A DNA stretch of 64,000 bases from Halobacteriovorax marinus SJ (lineage in GTDB: Bacteria; Bdellovibrionota; Bacteriovoracia; Bacteriovoracales; Bacteriovoracaceae): NCBI RefSeq assembly GCF_000210915.2, contig NC_016620.1:1984001-2048000 (forward strand), in the 5' to 3' direction. A program made the position numbers and the translations under genes. Of the stretch, positions 55,401 to 63,781 are shown piece after piece. The first letter of the stretch is position 1. Each line of letters begins with the position of its first letter. Below the pieces are notes generated by a model. That model worked only from the letters and a program-made list of their open reading frames with translations, was not told where the DNA came from and did not search any database.

Positions 55401-55754
55401 ACTAGAAGTTCTCCAGTCATTCATTGACTTCACTATGTTTTAGTTTTTCTACATTAACTAAGACTATCACGTTTAAAACTAGTCTAAACTTTTAATAGAG
55501 ACTTTAAGGTTAAGATTTCTAAAGGAATAAAGATCGACGTCTTCAGTTCTTATGACAGATTTGCTTGCACGCAAATCAGAGGATTATTCGGCGTTAAATA
55601 GCATGTGCTACAAAACCTCCTCCCGATCTCGCGCTTCCTGCGCTCGCCTGGGGTTTTCAGCATCATTTTTCCATCCTGGAAAATGATGCTTCAACAAAAA
55701 GCCCCGCTTAAAAGCGGGGCTTGATATGCTTACAATTATTTTTTGATTTTTAAA
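55401..55754. other. 353-bp spacer with a run of hairpins
   Basis: No gene is seen. From 55558 to 55690 there are four successive inverted repeats: GATTTGC/GCAAATC (55558-55577), TAGCA/TGCTA (55599-55610), AAAACC...GGTTTT enclosing GCGC-TTCCT-GCGC (55612-55657), and a ~14-bp stem AGCATCATTTT/AAATGATGCT (55659-55690). The middle part (55620-55653) is GC-rich against the AT-rich background. This could be a structured RNA, a repeat element, or the leader of the exported protein gene. The distal part (55401-55550) holds no visible feature. Confidence 0.5.
55699..55722 (-). terminator. Intrinsic terminator of rplT
   Basis: AAGCCCCGC / GCGGGGCTT perfect 9-bp stem with a six-base loop; minus strand continues TTTGTTG. 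Lies 33 bp beyond the rplT stop. Confidence 0.92.
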
Positions 55755-56102
55755 TTACTTCTTAGATTGCTCGTAGATTGCTTTGAATGACTCGAAGTCA
55801 GTCGCTGCGATTTCAGCAAGCATTTTTCTATTTAACTCAGAACCGTTCTTCTTAAGGTTACCCATGAATTTAGAGTATGAACCATCAAGTTGTTTTGCAG
55901 CTGCAGAAATTCTTGTGATCCACAATCTTCTCATATCTCTCTTAAGTAACTTTCTTCCGATATAAGAGTAATGTAATGCTCTCTTAACAGTGTCAGCTGT
56001 TAATTTGTACTTAGTTCTTCTTGAAAAGTGAAAACCTTTTGCAAGCTTAGCGATTTTGTTTCTTCTTCTTCTGGCCTTAAAGCCTCTTCTAACTCTAGAC
56101 AT
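55755..56102 (-). CDS. rplT: 50S ribosomal protein L20
   Basis: 115 aa, a standard L20: MSRVRRGFKARRRRNKIAKL, RRTKYKLTADTVKRAL, SYIGRKLLKRDMRRLWITRI and SYSKFMGNLKKNG. Binds 23S rRNA early in assembly and in many bacteria represses its own operon. Third gene of infC-rpmI-rplT; 88 bp separates it from rpmI, a longer gap than usual that contains CTTGG-GATT-CCAAG, which could form a small hairpin. Confidence 0.97.
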   Translation of the reverse strand: MSRVRRGFKARRRRNKIAKLAKGFHFSRRTKYKLTADTVKRALHYSYIGRKLLKRDMRRLWITRISAAAKQLDGSYSKFMGNLKKNGSELNRKMLAEIAATDFESFKAIYEQSKK

Positions 56103-56190
56103 AAAATCTCCTTAACGAATACTTGGGGGCCTATATTGCGCTTCTTACTCTCTTTGGAATCCCAAGCCTCAGTTTTTTATTATTCTTTAA

Positions 56191-56388
56191 TTATGCGTAT
56201 GGAAGCATGGCCTTAACACGACCTAGATCTGCTTGATCTACGTAGTCTGTCTTACCTGCTCTTTTCTTACAGTCGTGAGCTTTTTTCTCAAGAATGTGTC
56301 TTAAGTTTGCTCTCTTTCTTTTAAATTTACCATTACCAACAGCTTTAAATCTCTTAGCAGCTGCTCTTCTGGTTTTCATCTTAGGCAT
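56191..56388 (-). CDS. rpmI: 50S ribosomal protein L35
   Basis: 65 aa, canonical: [40 protein letters not shown] and [10 protein letters not shown]. Preceded by GAGGAGATTTAGCG ribosome site. Located between infC and rplT as in nearly all bacteria, but here it has its own likely promoter 70-100 bp upstream, after a terminator-like hairpin following infC. Confidence 0.97.
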   Translation of the reverse strand: MPKMKTRRAAAKRFKAVGNGKFKRKRANLRHILEKKAHDCKKRAGKTDYVDQADLGRVKAMLPYA

Positions 56389-56456
56389 CGCTAAATCTCC
56401 TCTGATTTCACCTACGATCTGATGATCGTGTCAAAACTAAATAATTGAAGCAGCAT

Positions 56457-56484
56457 TTTATAACAATTTAGAATGAATTTGTAA
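56457..56484 (-). promoter_or_regulatory. Likely rpmI-rplT promoter and leader
   Basis: On the minus strand, TTACAA (-35, 56479-56484), 16-base spacer, TATAAA (-10, 56457-56462). The transcript would have a ~55-base leader before rpmI containing the inverted repeat ACGATC/GATCGT (56414-56429), a possible site for feedback control such as L20 binding. Inferred from consensus only. Confidence 0.45.
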
Positions 56485-56515
56485 AAGGAAATATTATATT
56501 TATTGAAAGAAAAAT

Positions 56516-56542
56516 AAGGACTTAACGCAATGTTAAGTCCTT
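56516..56542 (-). terminator. Intrinsic terminator or attenuator after infC
   Basis: AAGGACTTAAC / GTTAAGTCCTT, perfect 11-bp stem with loop of five, followed on the minus strand by ATTTTTC. It lies 40 bp after the infC stop and 130 bp before rpmI. Confidence 0.85.
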
Positions 56543-56581
56543 AATATAGTATTTTAAATCTATAAATGACTGAAATTAGGT

Positions 56582-57178
56582 TTAAGACTCTGCGGCTTCT
56601 TCAGTTGATTTTGTTGCAGCAGATTTCTGTAGAGCTTTCTTCGTTGGAGCAACGATAGTAATAATACGATTTCCCATCATCTTAGGCTCAGATTCAACTT
56701 GAGAACCCATCTCTTCAACAGTTGCAAGGATATCCTTGAACTTTGAAAGACCTAGATCTTTATAGGCCATTTCACGTCCACGAAATTGCATAACCATTTT
56801 AATTTTATCACCCTGACCTAAGAATTTCTCCGCTCTCTTAAGCTTTGTTTCTAAATCATGGGCCTCAATATTTGGTCTAAATTGAATTTCTTTTAAAGAA
56901 ACCTGAGCCTGCTTTTTCTTAGCTTCGTTGGCCTTCTTTTGTTGGTCGTATTTGAATTTCCCGTAATCAATAACTTTAACAACAGGAGGTTTGGCCGTTG
57001 GAGAAACTTCAACAAGGTCTAGACCTAGATCAGATGCAATATCTCTGGCCTTATCTAAACTGACGACACCATAAGCAGTTCCGTCATCACCAATTAATCT
57101 ACATTCGCTGATTCTTATTTGATCATTAATTCGAGGACCTAAATTCTTTCCTCTACCACCGCGATGCTTGTCTTTAAT
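56582..57178 (-). CDS. infC: Translation initiation factor IF-3, AUU start
   Basis: 198 aa. Full IF-3: N-domain RINDQIRISECRLIGDDGTAYGVVSLDKARDIA, linker rich in Lys (QQKKANEAKKKQAQVSLKEIQFRP split), C-domain KLKRAEKFLGQGDKIKMVMQFRGREMAYK. No ATG, GTG or TTG exists in frame before the internal Met at 56797, and a stop (TGA) lies two codons upstream of the ATT at 57178. The ATT has an extended Shine-Dalgarno GGAGGTGA (57182-57189) six bases upstream. This is the unusual AUU start known in E. coli infC, where IF-3 discriminates against its own start codon to autoregulate. Confidence 0.93.
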   Translation of the reverse strand: MKDKHRGGRGKNLGPRINDQIRISECRLIGDDGTAYGVVSLDKARDIASDLGLDLVEVSPTAKPPVVKVIDYGKFKYDQQKKANEAKKKQAQVSLKEIQFRPNIEAHDLETKLKRAEKFLGQGDKIKMVMQFRGREMAYKDLGLSKFKDILATVEEMGSQVESEPKMMGNRIITIVAPTKKALQKSAATKSTEEAAES

Positions 57179-57289
57179 AAATCACCTCCAAGTGAATTTG
57201 ATATTATCGCATAAGCCTATGAAATATCATGCTACCGCAAATAATTAAAGCTTAATTTTCTTTAATTTTGGCCTATTTTAGAAAAATAA

Positions 57290-57727
57290 TCAACTTTTCC
57301 AAAATTCCATTCTTACCAATTCGCCAGAATTTGCAGAAAATGACATTCTCCAATTCTCGCTATACCCATCTCTTAAGATAATCTCTCTAGCAAAGCGTAA
57401 AAGCTCAGAAGCTTCCATTGGCCCTTGGTAGGTGTAGCGAAAAACTTCTCTAGCTCGCTGATCCATACTATAGAGGTCAAAATCCTCTAAGAGCTCTTCA
57501 TCACAAAAGCCAACAACTTCATGCCCAACAAAGCAAACGCCATCAGCACTAAGAGAGCTTTCATTAAAGTAGACGAATCCATTTACCGTAGCTTTAGTGA
57601 GCCGCGGTGCCCTTTCAATAAAAGAGTCAATCTCCTTCCAAAGCCCTACAAGGTCTCCACCTTCAAGGGGAGACTTCTTATAAAGAAAGCGGCTATTGCC
57701 AACACTTATAGAACTCACTTCACTCAT
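57290..57727 (-). CDS. Hypothetical protein
   Basis: 145-aa cytoplasmic-looking protein, no signal or membrane segment. Mixed alpha/beta, with VCFVGHEVVGFCDEELLEDFDLYSMDQRAREVFRYTY-type segment split over strands and helices and FAREIILRDGYSENWRMSFS. I do not recognise a family. Its ATG lies 2 bp after the stop of the acyltransferase gene, so it is translationally linked to it. No function is proposed. Confidence 0.65.
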   Translation of the reverse strand: MSEVSSISVGNSRFLYKKSPLEGGDLVGLWKEIDSFIERAPRLTKATVNGFVYFNESSLSADGVCFVGHEVVGFCDEELLEDFDLYSMDQRAREVFRYTYQGPMEASELLRFAREIILRDGYSENWRMSFSANSGELVRMEFWKS

Positions 57728-57729
57728 GA

Positions 57730-59523
57730 CTATCCTTGTGAGCGAAGATTGAACTTTCTAAGTTCAAGAAGAAGATTTTCAAAATTGGCAATATTCTCTT
57801 CTAGTAATTTTAAATTCGTGACACTGAAAGAGCCTTCTTTATTTTCGATCATCTGCTCGTGGAGAAAATACTTAATAGAAGATTTCATCAATGGCTCAGA
57901 GTTAGATTCAGGAAATTTAACAATGACGGCCAACTCCTTTTCTTCTTTGTGTATTTCTTTAAACTTCTTATTGTAATCAGACATCTTAAATCCACTCTCA
58001 CCAGCAGAGTCATTTAACGCCTTAAGAGTACAGGCACTAGTGTAATAGGCCTCAATAATATAATTGAATGATCTAGAGAAAACACCGAGGCTTGAAGCAA
58101 TTGTATAGAGTTCTTTATGTGAAAGCTCTAAGCATTCCTCTAGAGAACTTATATCTCTACCAATAATATAAGAGAGAAGTATAAAAGACTTCTCCATAAA
58201 ATCTTTAATCGTAGGAAGATAGAATTCGTGCTTAAGTAATCTTCTATGTCCTAGGAATAATTTCTTTAGATCACTAACTGTTTCAATTTTTCCACTAAAG
58301 AGATTTATCCATGCATAATTAATTACCCATGGAATTAAGAAGTGGTGAAGAATTGTATTCTTAAAATAGAGAAGCTCTTGTCTATGTTCTTCTTTGATCG
58401 CATAGAAAGTATGGCTTCTAGAACTCTTGCCTATAACATCTATTTTCTTATTTCCAATCATTATATCCAGAGCACGACCAAGGCTATCTTCTAACTTTGA
58501 CTCTTGCATGGAATCTGTATAAGGAATTCTATAAGTGTCACAGAAGCTAATTATCTGACGACCTTTAGCAAGAATATCAGTCCAATCCAAAGCACCTGCA
58601 GGCTCGTCCAAGAGAATCAGACCAAGTAGTGCAGAAGGAGTCACACTCATATTTGCACCAACAGTTCTAAAGCACTCAAACGCTAAGTTCTGAACCTCTT
58701 CTTTAAGAGATTGATCACACTTCTTTTGTGCAATAACAGGCTCCCCTAATTTGATATGAACAGATCCAAATTGATAACTAAAGAGTTTAAAAAGACTAAG
58801 TAATTGTCCCGTACTCTCTTTAGTCTTCTTTGCACCACCAAGTTCTTTGGCCAGAGACTTTTGCTCTGGAACATACTCGTGAACAATACTCACTGGAACA
58901 AAAGCTAAATCTTTCTTCTGATCTTCAGGCAAGTGGCTGTGAGCTTCTAAGAGCATTTGGTAGAGGCCATACTTTGGAGAAAGTAATTTCCCCGTTCTTG
59001 ACCTTCCCCCCTCGAAGAAGAACTCAATTGGCTTTTGATTCATTAATAAATAATAAAGATAGGCCTCAAGAGTAATCTTATAGAGAATATCACTCGCAAA
59101 AGAGCGCCTAATAAAGAAGCAACCAGATTTTCTAAAGAGTTTTCCGATAGGAAAAATATTAAGGTTATTCCCACCAGCAACGTAGAGAGGAAAACCATAT
59201 TTTTTAAAGACCATATAATTTATGGCCACATAGTCTGCGTGAGACTGATGATTCGGTACCATCACTACAGACTTTTCTTTAACGAGCTTATTAAAATCTA
59301 CACCGTTCTCTGAGAAGTTTACCCCGTCATAGAGTTTGGGAAGAGTTGAATCCAGTAATTTTTGAAAAGACTTTATATATGTCTTAGAAAATTCGGCCCT
59401 AATTTCGTGAAGAATCTTAATGGCCTTTTCTCTTTCTTCTTTAGGATTATCTCTGGATTCGATTCTCTCTTTCAACTTTGGATAAGAGAGAACGATCTTT
59501 TCTTGACTATTAAATAGACTCAT
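57730..59523 (-). CDS. Glycerol-3-phosphate acyltransferase PlsB-like
   Basis: 597 aa. Acyltransferase block I NHQSHADY with His92-x4-Asp97, block II GCFFIRR, block III FFFEGGRSRTGK (Glu171, Gly172-173, Arg174, Ser175, Arg176), block IV VPVSIVHEYVPE. These are the GPAT/GNPAT (PlsB) type motifs. PlsB of E. coli is ~807 aa, so this is a shorter member with a ~330-residue helical C-terminus. It would transfer a fatty acyl group to glycerol-3-phosphate at the inner membrane. Preceded by the IMPDH/GMPR-like gene (12 bp gap) and followed by an unknown gene, likely one transcript. Confidence 0.88.
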   Translation of the reverse strand: MSLFNSQEKIVLSYPKLKERIESRDNPKEEREKAIKILHEIRAEFSKTYIKSFQKLLDSTLPKLYDGVNFSENGVDFNKLVKEKSVVMVPNHQSHADYVAINYMVFKKYGFPLYVAGGNNLNIFPIGKLFRKSGCFFIRRSFASDILYKITLEAYLYYLLMNQKPIEFFFEGGRSRTGKLLSPKYGLYQMLLEAHSHLPEDQKKDLAFVPVSIVHEYVPEQKSLAKELGGAKKTKESTGQLLSLFKLFSYQFGSVHIKLGEPVIAQKKCDQSLKEEVQNLAFECFRTVGANMSVTPSALLGLILLDEPAGALDWTDILAKGRQIISFCDTYRIPYTDSMQESKLEDSLGRALDIMIGNKKIDVIGKSSRSHTFYAIKEEHRQELLYFKNTILHHFLIPWVINYAWINLFSGKIETVSDLKKLFLGHRRLLKHEFYLPTIKDFMEKSFILLSYIIGRDISSLEECLELSHKELYTIASSLGVFSRSFNYIIEAYYTSACTLKALNDSAGESGFKMSDYNKKFKEIHKEEKELAVIVKFPESNSEPLMKSSIKYFLHEQMIENKEGSFSVTNLKLLEENIANFENLLLELRKFNLRSQG

Positions 59524-59535
59524 TCAAAATTCCTA

Positions 59536-60597
59536 TTAATTCTTTCCGTGTGGCCTAGATTCAACCATTCCAGAAGTACTCATCTCCATGAAGAGACCTA
59601 CTTCTTTCATATCAGCAATATTATCTACACCTAGGTAAGTCATTCCCGATCTAAGTCCACCTGTAAGCTCAGAGATAACTTCCTCAACTGGCCCTTTACA
59701 TGGCACCATTGTGTCGACACCCTCTGCGGCCATTCCCTTAGGTAGTTCTCCTCTCCAAGATACCTGAGCAGCTTTAGATGCCATTCCACGGTATTCTTTC
59801 ATTCCACCCTTAAGCTCACCCGGAGTCTCAAGAGTTCCAGAAAGAAGTGAACCGGCCATAATTGTCTGAGCTCCAGCACAAAGGGCCTTTACGATATCTC
59901 CTGATGTTTTGATTCCACCATCGGCAATAACAGGAACATCATGCTTAATGGCCTCTTCAACACACATAGCGATAGCAGAGAGTTGAGGAACCCCATGCCC
60001 AGTAATGATTCTAGTTGTACACATTGAACCTGGACCAATTCCAACCTTAACGGCATCGGCACCAAGATCAATCATTCTCTTAACACCTTCACCAGTAGCA
60101 ACGTTTCCAGCAATGACATCAATATGAGGCCATGTTTTCTTAACGTACTCAAGTGTTTCAAGCATCATGACAGAGTCACCGTGTGCGATATCAATCGTTA
60201 AAATATCAACACCGATATCTGCAAGTAACTTCGCTCTTAACTTTCCCTCTTCCTTTACACCGATAGATGCAGCAACAGGTCCGCTTAAATTATTATCTTT
60301 AATATATTTTTGAATTTTCTTAACGTCTTCAACTTGCTCTTCTGGAGACATAAAACGGTGTAGGATTCCAAGTCCACCTAGCTTGGCCATGGCACACGCC
60401 ATTTCTACGCCTGTCACTGTATCCATATTTGCAGAAATAACTGGTGTCTCGATTTCAAAATTCTTTGTGGCCTTTGACCTTAGAGAAGGTATTCTTCTTG
60501 AAGCAATCTCTGAATGTCTAGGAACTAATAAGACATCATCAAAAGTTAGACCTTTACCACGCTTTAAAATTTGCTGTGCATTGAACACGAGTTCCAT
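59536..60597 (-). CDS. IMP dehydrogenase/GMP reductase family enzyme without CBS domains
   Basis: 353 aa TIM barrel. [16 protein letters not shown] near the N-terminus is IMPDH-like. The catalytic loop [12 protein letters not shown] has the nucleophilic Cys, and [16 protein letters not shown] and GMASKAAQ bind IMP phosphate. No CBS pair lies between the N-terminal strands, and the region after GMASKAAQ ([11 protein letters not shown]) resembles the GMPR xAEGxxxxVPxKG pattern. The C-terminus (GMVESRPH) is closer to IMPDH. It could be a GMP reductase or a CBS-less IMPDH; the sequence alone does not settle it. Purine nucleotide interconversion either way. Confidence 0.85.
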   Translation of the reverse strand: MELVFNAQQILKRGKGLTFDDVLLVPRHSEIASRRIPSLRSKATKNFEIETPVISANMDTVTGVEMACAMAKLGGLGILHRFMSPEEQVEDVKKIQKYIKDNNLSGPVAASIGVKEEGKLRAKLLADIGVDILTIDIAHGDSVMMLETLEYVKKTWPHIDVIAGNVATGEGVKRMIDLGADAVKVGIGPGSMCTTRIITGHGVPQLSAIAMCVEEAIKHDVPVIADGGIKTSGDIVKALCAGAQTIMAGSLLSGTLETPGELKGGMKEYRGMASKAAQVSWRGELPKGMAAEGVDTMVPCKGPVEEVISELTGGLRSGMTYLGVDNIADMKEVGLFMEMSTSGMVESRPHGKN

Positions 60598-60691
60598 GTT
60601 TCTCTCCCAAAATTGTTAAAATGATGCCTATAAAATACCTTGATAATTTTGGATGCACAACCATGATGCAACGAGCATTACTTAAGACGGC

Positions 60692-61237
60692 CTACTTTAA
60701 TTTCTCGAGTTGATTTATAAATTCTTTAAAGACATCAACTCGCCCCTCTCCCTCACACCAACGACGTAGAGCAGATTTATTGAACTTTTGTGCCTTTGCT
60801 ACAAGAATTGCTTGATCGAAACACTCTCTTGCCTTGAAATAAATATAGCTAGAAAGCCTGTCCTTAATACAGTCTGTCGGTGACAATATTTTAATTCTAG
60901 AACCGTGAACTTCTCTTTCAATTTCTTTGATACTACTATCCTCTCCAATAGAGAGAGGACCTGGAGGGAACTCTATAAAGAGATGTTTGCAATCTGGGTG
61001 GATATAATTCTTTCCCTTTTTAAGGAAGCCAATTTTCTTCATTACTTCGGGCAATCTATCCTTTGATAAATTTTGAATGATAAAATCTAGATCTCCAGAC
61101 TCGTAAGCACCTTCAGTATAAATAGAGACAACAGCACCACCAACCAAAACAGCCTCAAAACCATGAATGGCCAAATGCTTTCCTACATATAGCCAAAGCT
61201 CTTCCTCGCTACAATTCTTAAAATCAATACGCATCAC
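60692..61237 (-). CDS. Nucleotidyltransferase-fold protein (AbiEii/DUF6036-like)
   Basis: 181 aa. VLVGGAVVSIYTEGAYESGDLDFII (residues ~31-55) has the [GG]-x-A/S...D-x-D arrangement of minimal nucleotidyltransferases (AbiEii-, Mnt- and DUF6036-like). Catalytic Asp pair is DLD. A C-terminal helical part (DRLSSYIYFKARECFDQAILVAKAQ) is typical of these. It overlaps the winged-helix gene upstream by ATGA, an arrangement seen in toxin-antitoxin modules. Antitoxin or toxin function is inference from this layout. Confidence 0.7.
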   Translation of the reverse strand: MMRIDFKNCSEEELWLYVGKHLAIHGFEAVLVGGAVVSIYTEGAYESGDLDFIIQNLSKDRLPEVMKKIGFLKKGKNYIHPDCKHLFIEFPPGPLSIGEDSSIKEIEREVHGSRIKILSPTDCIKDRLSSYIYFKARECFDQAILVAKAQKFNKSALRRWCEGEGRVDVFKEFINQLEKLK

Positions 61238-61581
61238 TTTTTACGTCCAATAACAGGTTTCCCTACCCTTCGTGGCCTTCTTCTTACCTCAAACATTTCT
61301 TCTTTTTCTCTCAAAGGAATAGAGTCATATACTGCTTTAACCATCTCCATAAAAGGTTTAACAATGGCACCATTTCTTAGATTAAATTGGTAAACCCGAG
61401 TACGTCCTTGAAGTTTAGAAATTATAAGCCCTGCATTTTCAAATCTCTCAAATTGCTTTTGAACTGCACTAAGAGAGATCTTCATATCCTTGGCCACAGC
61501 TGAAGGATAAGTTTCCCCGTAGTGAAATAAATGTAAGAATATTTTCTGTGCGGTTTTTGAACCTAAAATCAAATCTAGCAT
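61234..61581 (-). CDS. Winged-helix transcription regulator
   Basis: 115 aa. Residues ~1-75 form a MarR/ArsR-like winged helix: AQKIFLHLFHYGETYPSAVAKDMKISLSAVQKQFERFENAGLIISKL-type helix-turn-helix with a wing at GRTRVYQFN. The C-terminus is very basic (RRRPRRVGKPVIGRKK). Probably an autorepressor: two copies of a perfect inverted repeat lie directly upstream. The ATG is close to the -10 box, so the transcript may have almost no leader. First gene of the two-gene unit with the nucleotidyltransferase. Confidence 0.8.
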   Translation of the reverse strand: MLDLILGSKTAQKIFLHLFHYGETYPSAVAKDMKISLSAVQKQFERFENAGLIISKLQGRTRVYQFNLRNGAIVKPFMEMVKAVYDSIPLREKEEMFEVRRRPRRVGKPVIGRKK

Positions 61582-61587
61582 ATTTTA

Positions 61588-61616
61588 ATTATACTTCAGA
61601 ACCTTGACAACATCAA
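61588..61616 (-). promoter_or_regulatory. Promoter of the winged-helix/NTase unit
   Basis: On the minus strand, TTGATG (-35, 61611-61616), 17-base spacer, TATAAT (-10, 61588-61593). The ATG at 61581 begins only six bases after the -10, so transcription would start at or just before the start codon. Confidence 0.7.
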
Positions 61617-61651
61617 CCTCTATAAGAGGTTATATAACCTCGAAAAGAGGT
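61616..61651. promoter_or_regulatory. Double operator of the winged-helix regulator
   Basis: Two copies of ACCTC-N5-GAGGT at 61616-61630 and 61637-61651, start to start 21 bp (two helical turns). Inner arms also form the 16-bp palindrome GAGGTTATATAACCTC (61626-61641). It abuts the -35 box of the gene, typical of an autorepressor operator. Confidence 0.7.
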
Positions 61652-61698
61652 CAACTCCTGCCACCACTGGGCTAATAATAACAAACACTTAGACAGTT

Positions 61699-63282
61699 TC
61701 ACTGTGAGAGACGAGCGAGGTAGAGCCCATAACAGTGAGAGCGGACTTTTCTAAGAGAAATAATCATATCTGAATAAAGAAGAGATGGGTTTTCGTTGCC
61801 GTGACGAAGATTCTCACACTCCTCTTTCAGCTCGTTAGAAATATCTCGTATCTCTAAAGGATCACTCTTAACTCCCGCACCTAAATTCTCGCAACAAATT
61901 TCATAGAAAGACCTCACTTTAGAAAGTAGTTCAACAATTCTCTCTAAGTGAACCTCTTCAAGACCTTCTTCAATTACGATCTTTGTTTTATTTGTCACAA
62001 AGTTATTGAGGTAATCTGCTATGGCCTCAAACTCTTTTGCCACGAAGAGAATAGATAGAGACTCTTTGGCCTGTGATGAATTGAGAGTGTTTTCCATAAG
62101 TGATCTAATAAAGACTTCCATCTCCTTACTAATACGATCAGTAATATCTTCATATTTTTTGATCTTAGCAAGTTGTCTAGGACTTCCCTCTGTATCACTT
62201 ATATAGATAGCAATTTGATCAAACATTCGATCGACAATACTCTTTAATTTATACATTTCCTTGTGACCTTGCCACAGTGCTGTCGCAGGAATGAGTTCAT
62301 CAGATCTACCAAACGCAATTAATCTCTGAGGGATCTTAATCTCTGGTGTTGGAATCATTTTAAAGACAATCTCTCTTATAAACTTAAAGAAAACGAGCGA
62401 TACAATAATATTAAAAGCATTCAGCACTGTATAAAAGAATGGAAGAACAAAGTTAAGTCCAATATAAGACTGAACAAGTGCCAAGCTACTAGAAAAGAAT
62501 GTAAGATAAATGAGAGCACTTGGAATTGAGAGAGAATTTAAAATAATATTAAAGAGAGCTGAGCGCTGACCTTCAATATTTCCCTTCTTCGAATTTAGGT
62601 ACAACTTAATACACGGCCCTAGCGAAGCTCCCGCCATGACAGCACAAGAGAGTTCCACAGAGATATTGTGAGTATAGAAAAAGGCCATGAAGAGACCTAT
62701 TAAAAGAACCGTACTATTTAGAAAGTATGATACTAAAACGCCAAGAATAATTGCGATAAGTAGAGAGAGAAATTCGTGACCTTCTACCAAAGAGGTTGGA
62801 ATTCTCAGGGTATCTGAATTAAAGAAGTTAATACAGAGATCTAATCCTAAGTAGAGAAAACCTACTCCTAGAACAACTCTAGAAAATAATTTTACGGCCA
62901 ATACTCTAATAAAGAAGTGGCCCACGGCACCTATGAAAAGAAATAAGTAAGACCAATGAGAGAGATCAAAAGTGAAGAGCCACGGAAAGATCGAAGCTCC
63001 TAAGTTAACTCCCATAATAAAGAGCGCCGAGATACTAAATTTAACAATTCCCGAATTAACCAGACCAAGAATCATATTGGTGCAAGAGTAAACACTTAGC
63101 ACACTTGCCCCGCTCAAGAGTCCCATTAAAAATGAATTGCGAGATCGAATAACTGTCTTTGCATTTAATCCACGCAGGACTTCACCAAAGAGCGATTGCA
63201 TGGAGAGCACTAGAAAGTTTATAGAGAAAATAAAGAGGGCAACACCGCCTAAGAGCGGCCAGATACGTTCGATGGGAATCAT
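61699..63282 (-). CDS. Na/Pi cotransporter family protein with PhoU-like tail
   Basis: 527 aa. The first ~320 residues hold the membrane domain with repeated Gly/Ser-rich segments (GLLSGASVLSVYSCTNMILGLVNSG; MGVNLGASIFPW; VLVSYFLNSTVLLIGLFMAF; MAGASLGPCIKLY) typical of the NptA/YjbB (SLC34-like) family. Residues ~340-527 are a helical PhoU-like cytoplasmic domain. Imports phosphate or a related anion with sodium, or acts as an exporter as proposed for YjbB. Starts 3 bp after the small membrane protein gene at 63285 on the same strand. Confidence 0.82.
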   Translation of the reverse strand: MIPIERIWPLLGGVALFIFSINFLVLSMQSLFGEVLRGLNAKTVIRSRNSFLMGLLSGASVLSVYSCTNMILGLVNSGIVKFSISALFIMGVNLGASIFPWLFTFDLSHWSYLFLFIGAVGHFFIRVLAVKLFSRVVLGVGFLYLGLDLCINFFNSDTLRIPTSLVEGHEFLSLLIAIILGVLVSYFLNSTVLLIGLFMAFFYTHNISVELSCAVMAGASLGPCIKLYLNSKKGNIEGQRSALFNIILNSLSIPSALIYLTFFSSSLALVQSYIGLNFVLPFFYTVLNAFNIIVSLVFFKFIREIVFKMIPTPEIKIPQRLIAFGRSDELIPATALWQGHKEMYKLKSIVDRMFDQIAIYISDTEGSPRQLAKIKKYEDITDRISKEMEVFIRSLMENTLNSSQAKESLSILFVAKEFEAIADYLNNFVTNKTKIVIEEGLEEVHLERIVELLSKVRSFYEICCENLGAGVKSDPLEIRDISNELKEECENLRHGNENPSLLYSDMIISLRKVRSHCYGLYLARLSQ

Positions 63283-63284
63283 AA

Positions 63285-63632
63285 TTAGCTAGTAGTCATC
63301 TTCGCAAAGAAAATTGGAATGATGATATAGAGAATTGTGTCTCGAACAAGATAGAATAAGAAGAAGTAAATGAAGGCCTTTGGCCCTTTATTCCACAATT
63401 TTTCAATTCCAAGATATTGAACTTTCTTGCTCATTGAAATCATAAATGGAGTTTTCCCCCAATGCTTCACGAAGAAACTAAGGGCACCATCAACGCGCTT
63501 GTCGAATCTAATAAAGGCATTTATAACAAATTGCGGAGTCATTCTAAGAAGAAATGCTTTCATCACTTCTCCCCAACGCTCCCAAAATGGTCTACTATCT
63601 TTATTTTCAATTGTATCTACGGCCTTATTCAT
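63285..63632 (-). CDS. Small membrane protein
   Basis: 115 aa: cytoplasmic-looking amphipathic N-terminal half (FWERWGEVMKAFLLRMTPQFVINAFIRF), then one transmembrane helix near the C-terminus (GPKAFIYFFLFYLVRDTILYIIIPIFFA). No family recognised. It precedes the Na/Pi cotransporter gene by 2 bp, so it may be an accessory subunit or simply co-transcribed. Upstream 63633-63781 is AT-rich and should hold the divergent promoters. Confidence 0.6.
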   Translation of the reverse strand: MNKAVDTIENKDSRPFWERWGEVMKAFLLRMTPQFVINAFIRFDKRVDGALSFFVKHWGKTPFMISMSKKVQYLGIEKLWNKGPKAFIYFFLFYLVRDTILYIIIPIFFAKMTTS

Positions 63633-63781
63633 GGGGATTTATTATCAAAAAATGTTTGCTATGTGAAACAATTTGAAAAAAAACAGTATTCTACATTTTT
63701 GTGACAATATTCCTTAACTATACAGATATATTGATCTAAGTAATTAAAAAGACACATCACAGCAAATCAAAGACGGATATT

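Noticed and set aside
56582-56797. A 71-residue stand-alone gene starting at the internal Met of IF-3
   Set aside because: The upstream in-frame sequence continues as a normal IF-3 N-domain with an AUU start and strong Shine-Dalgarno.
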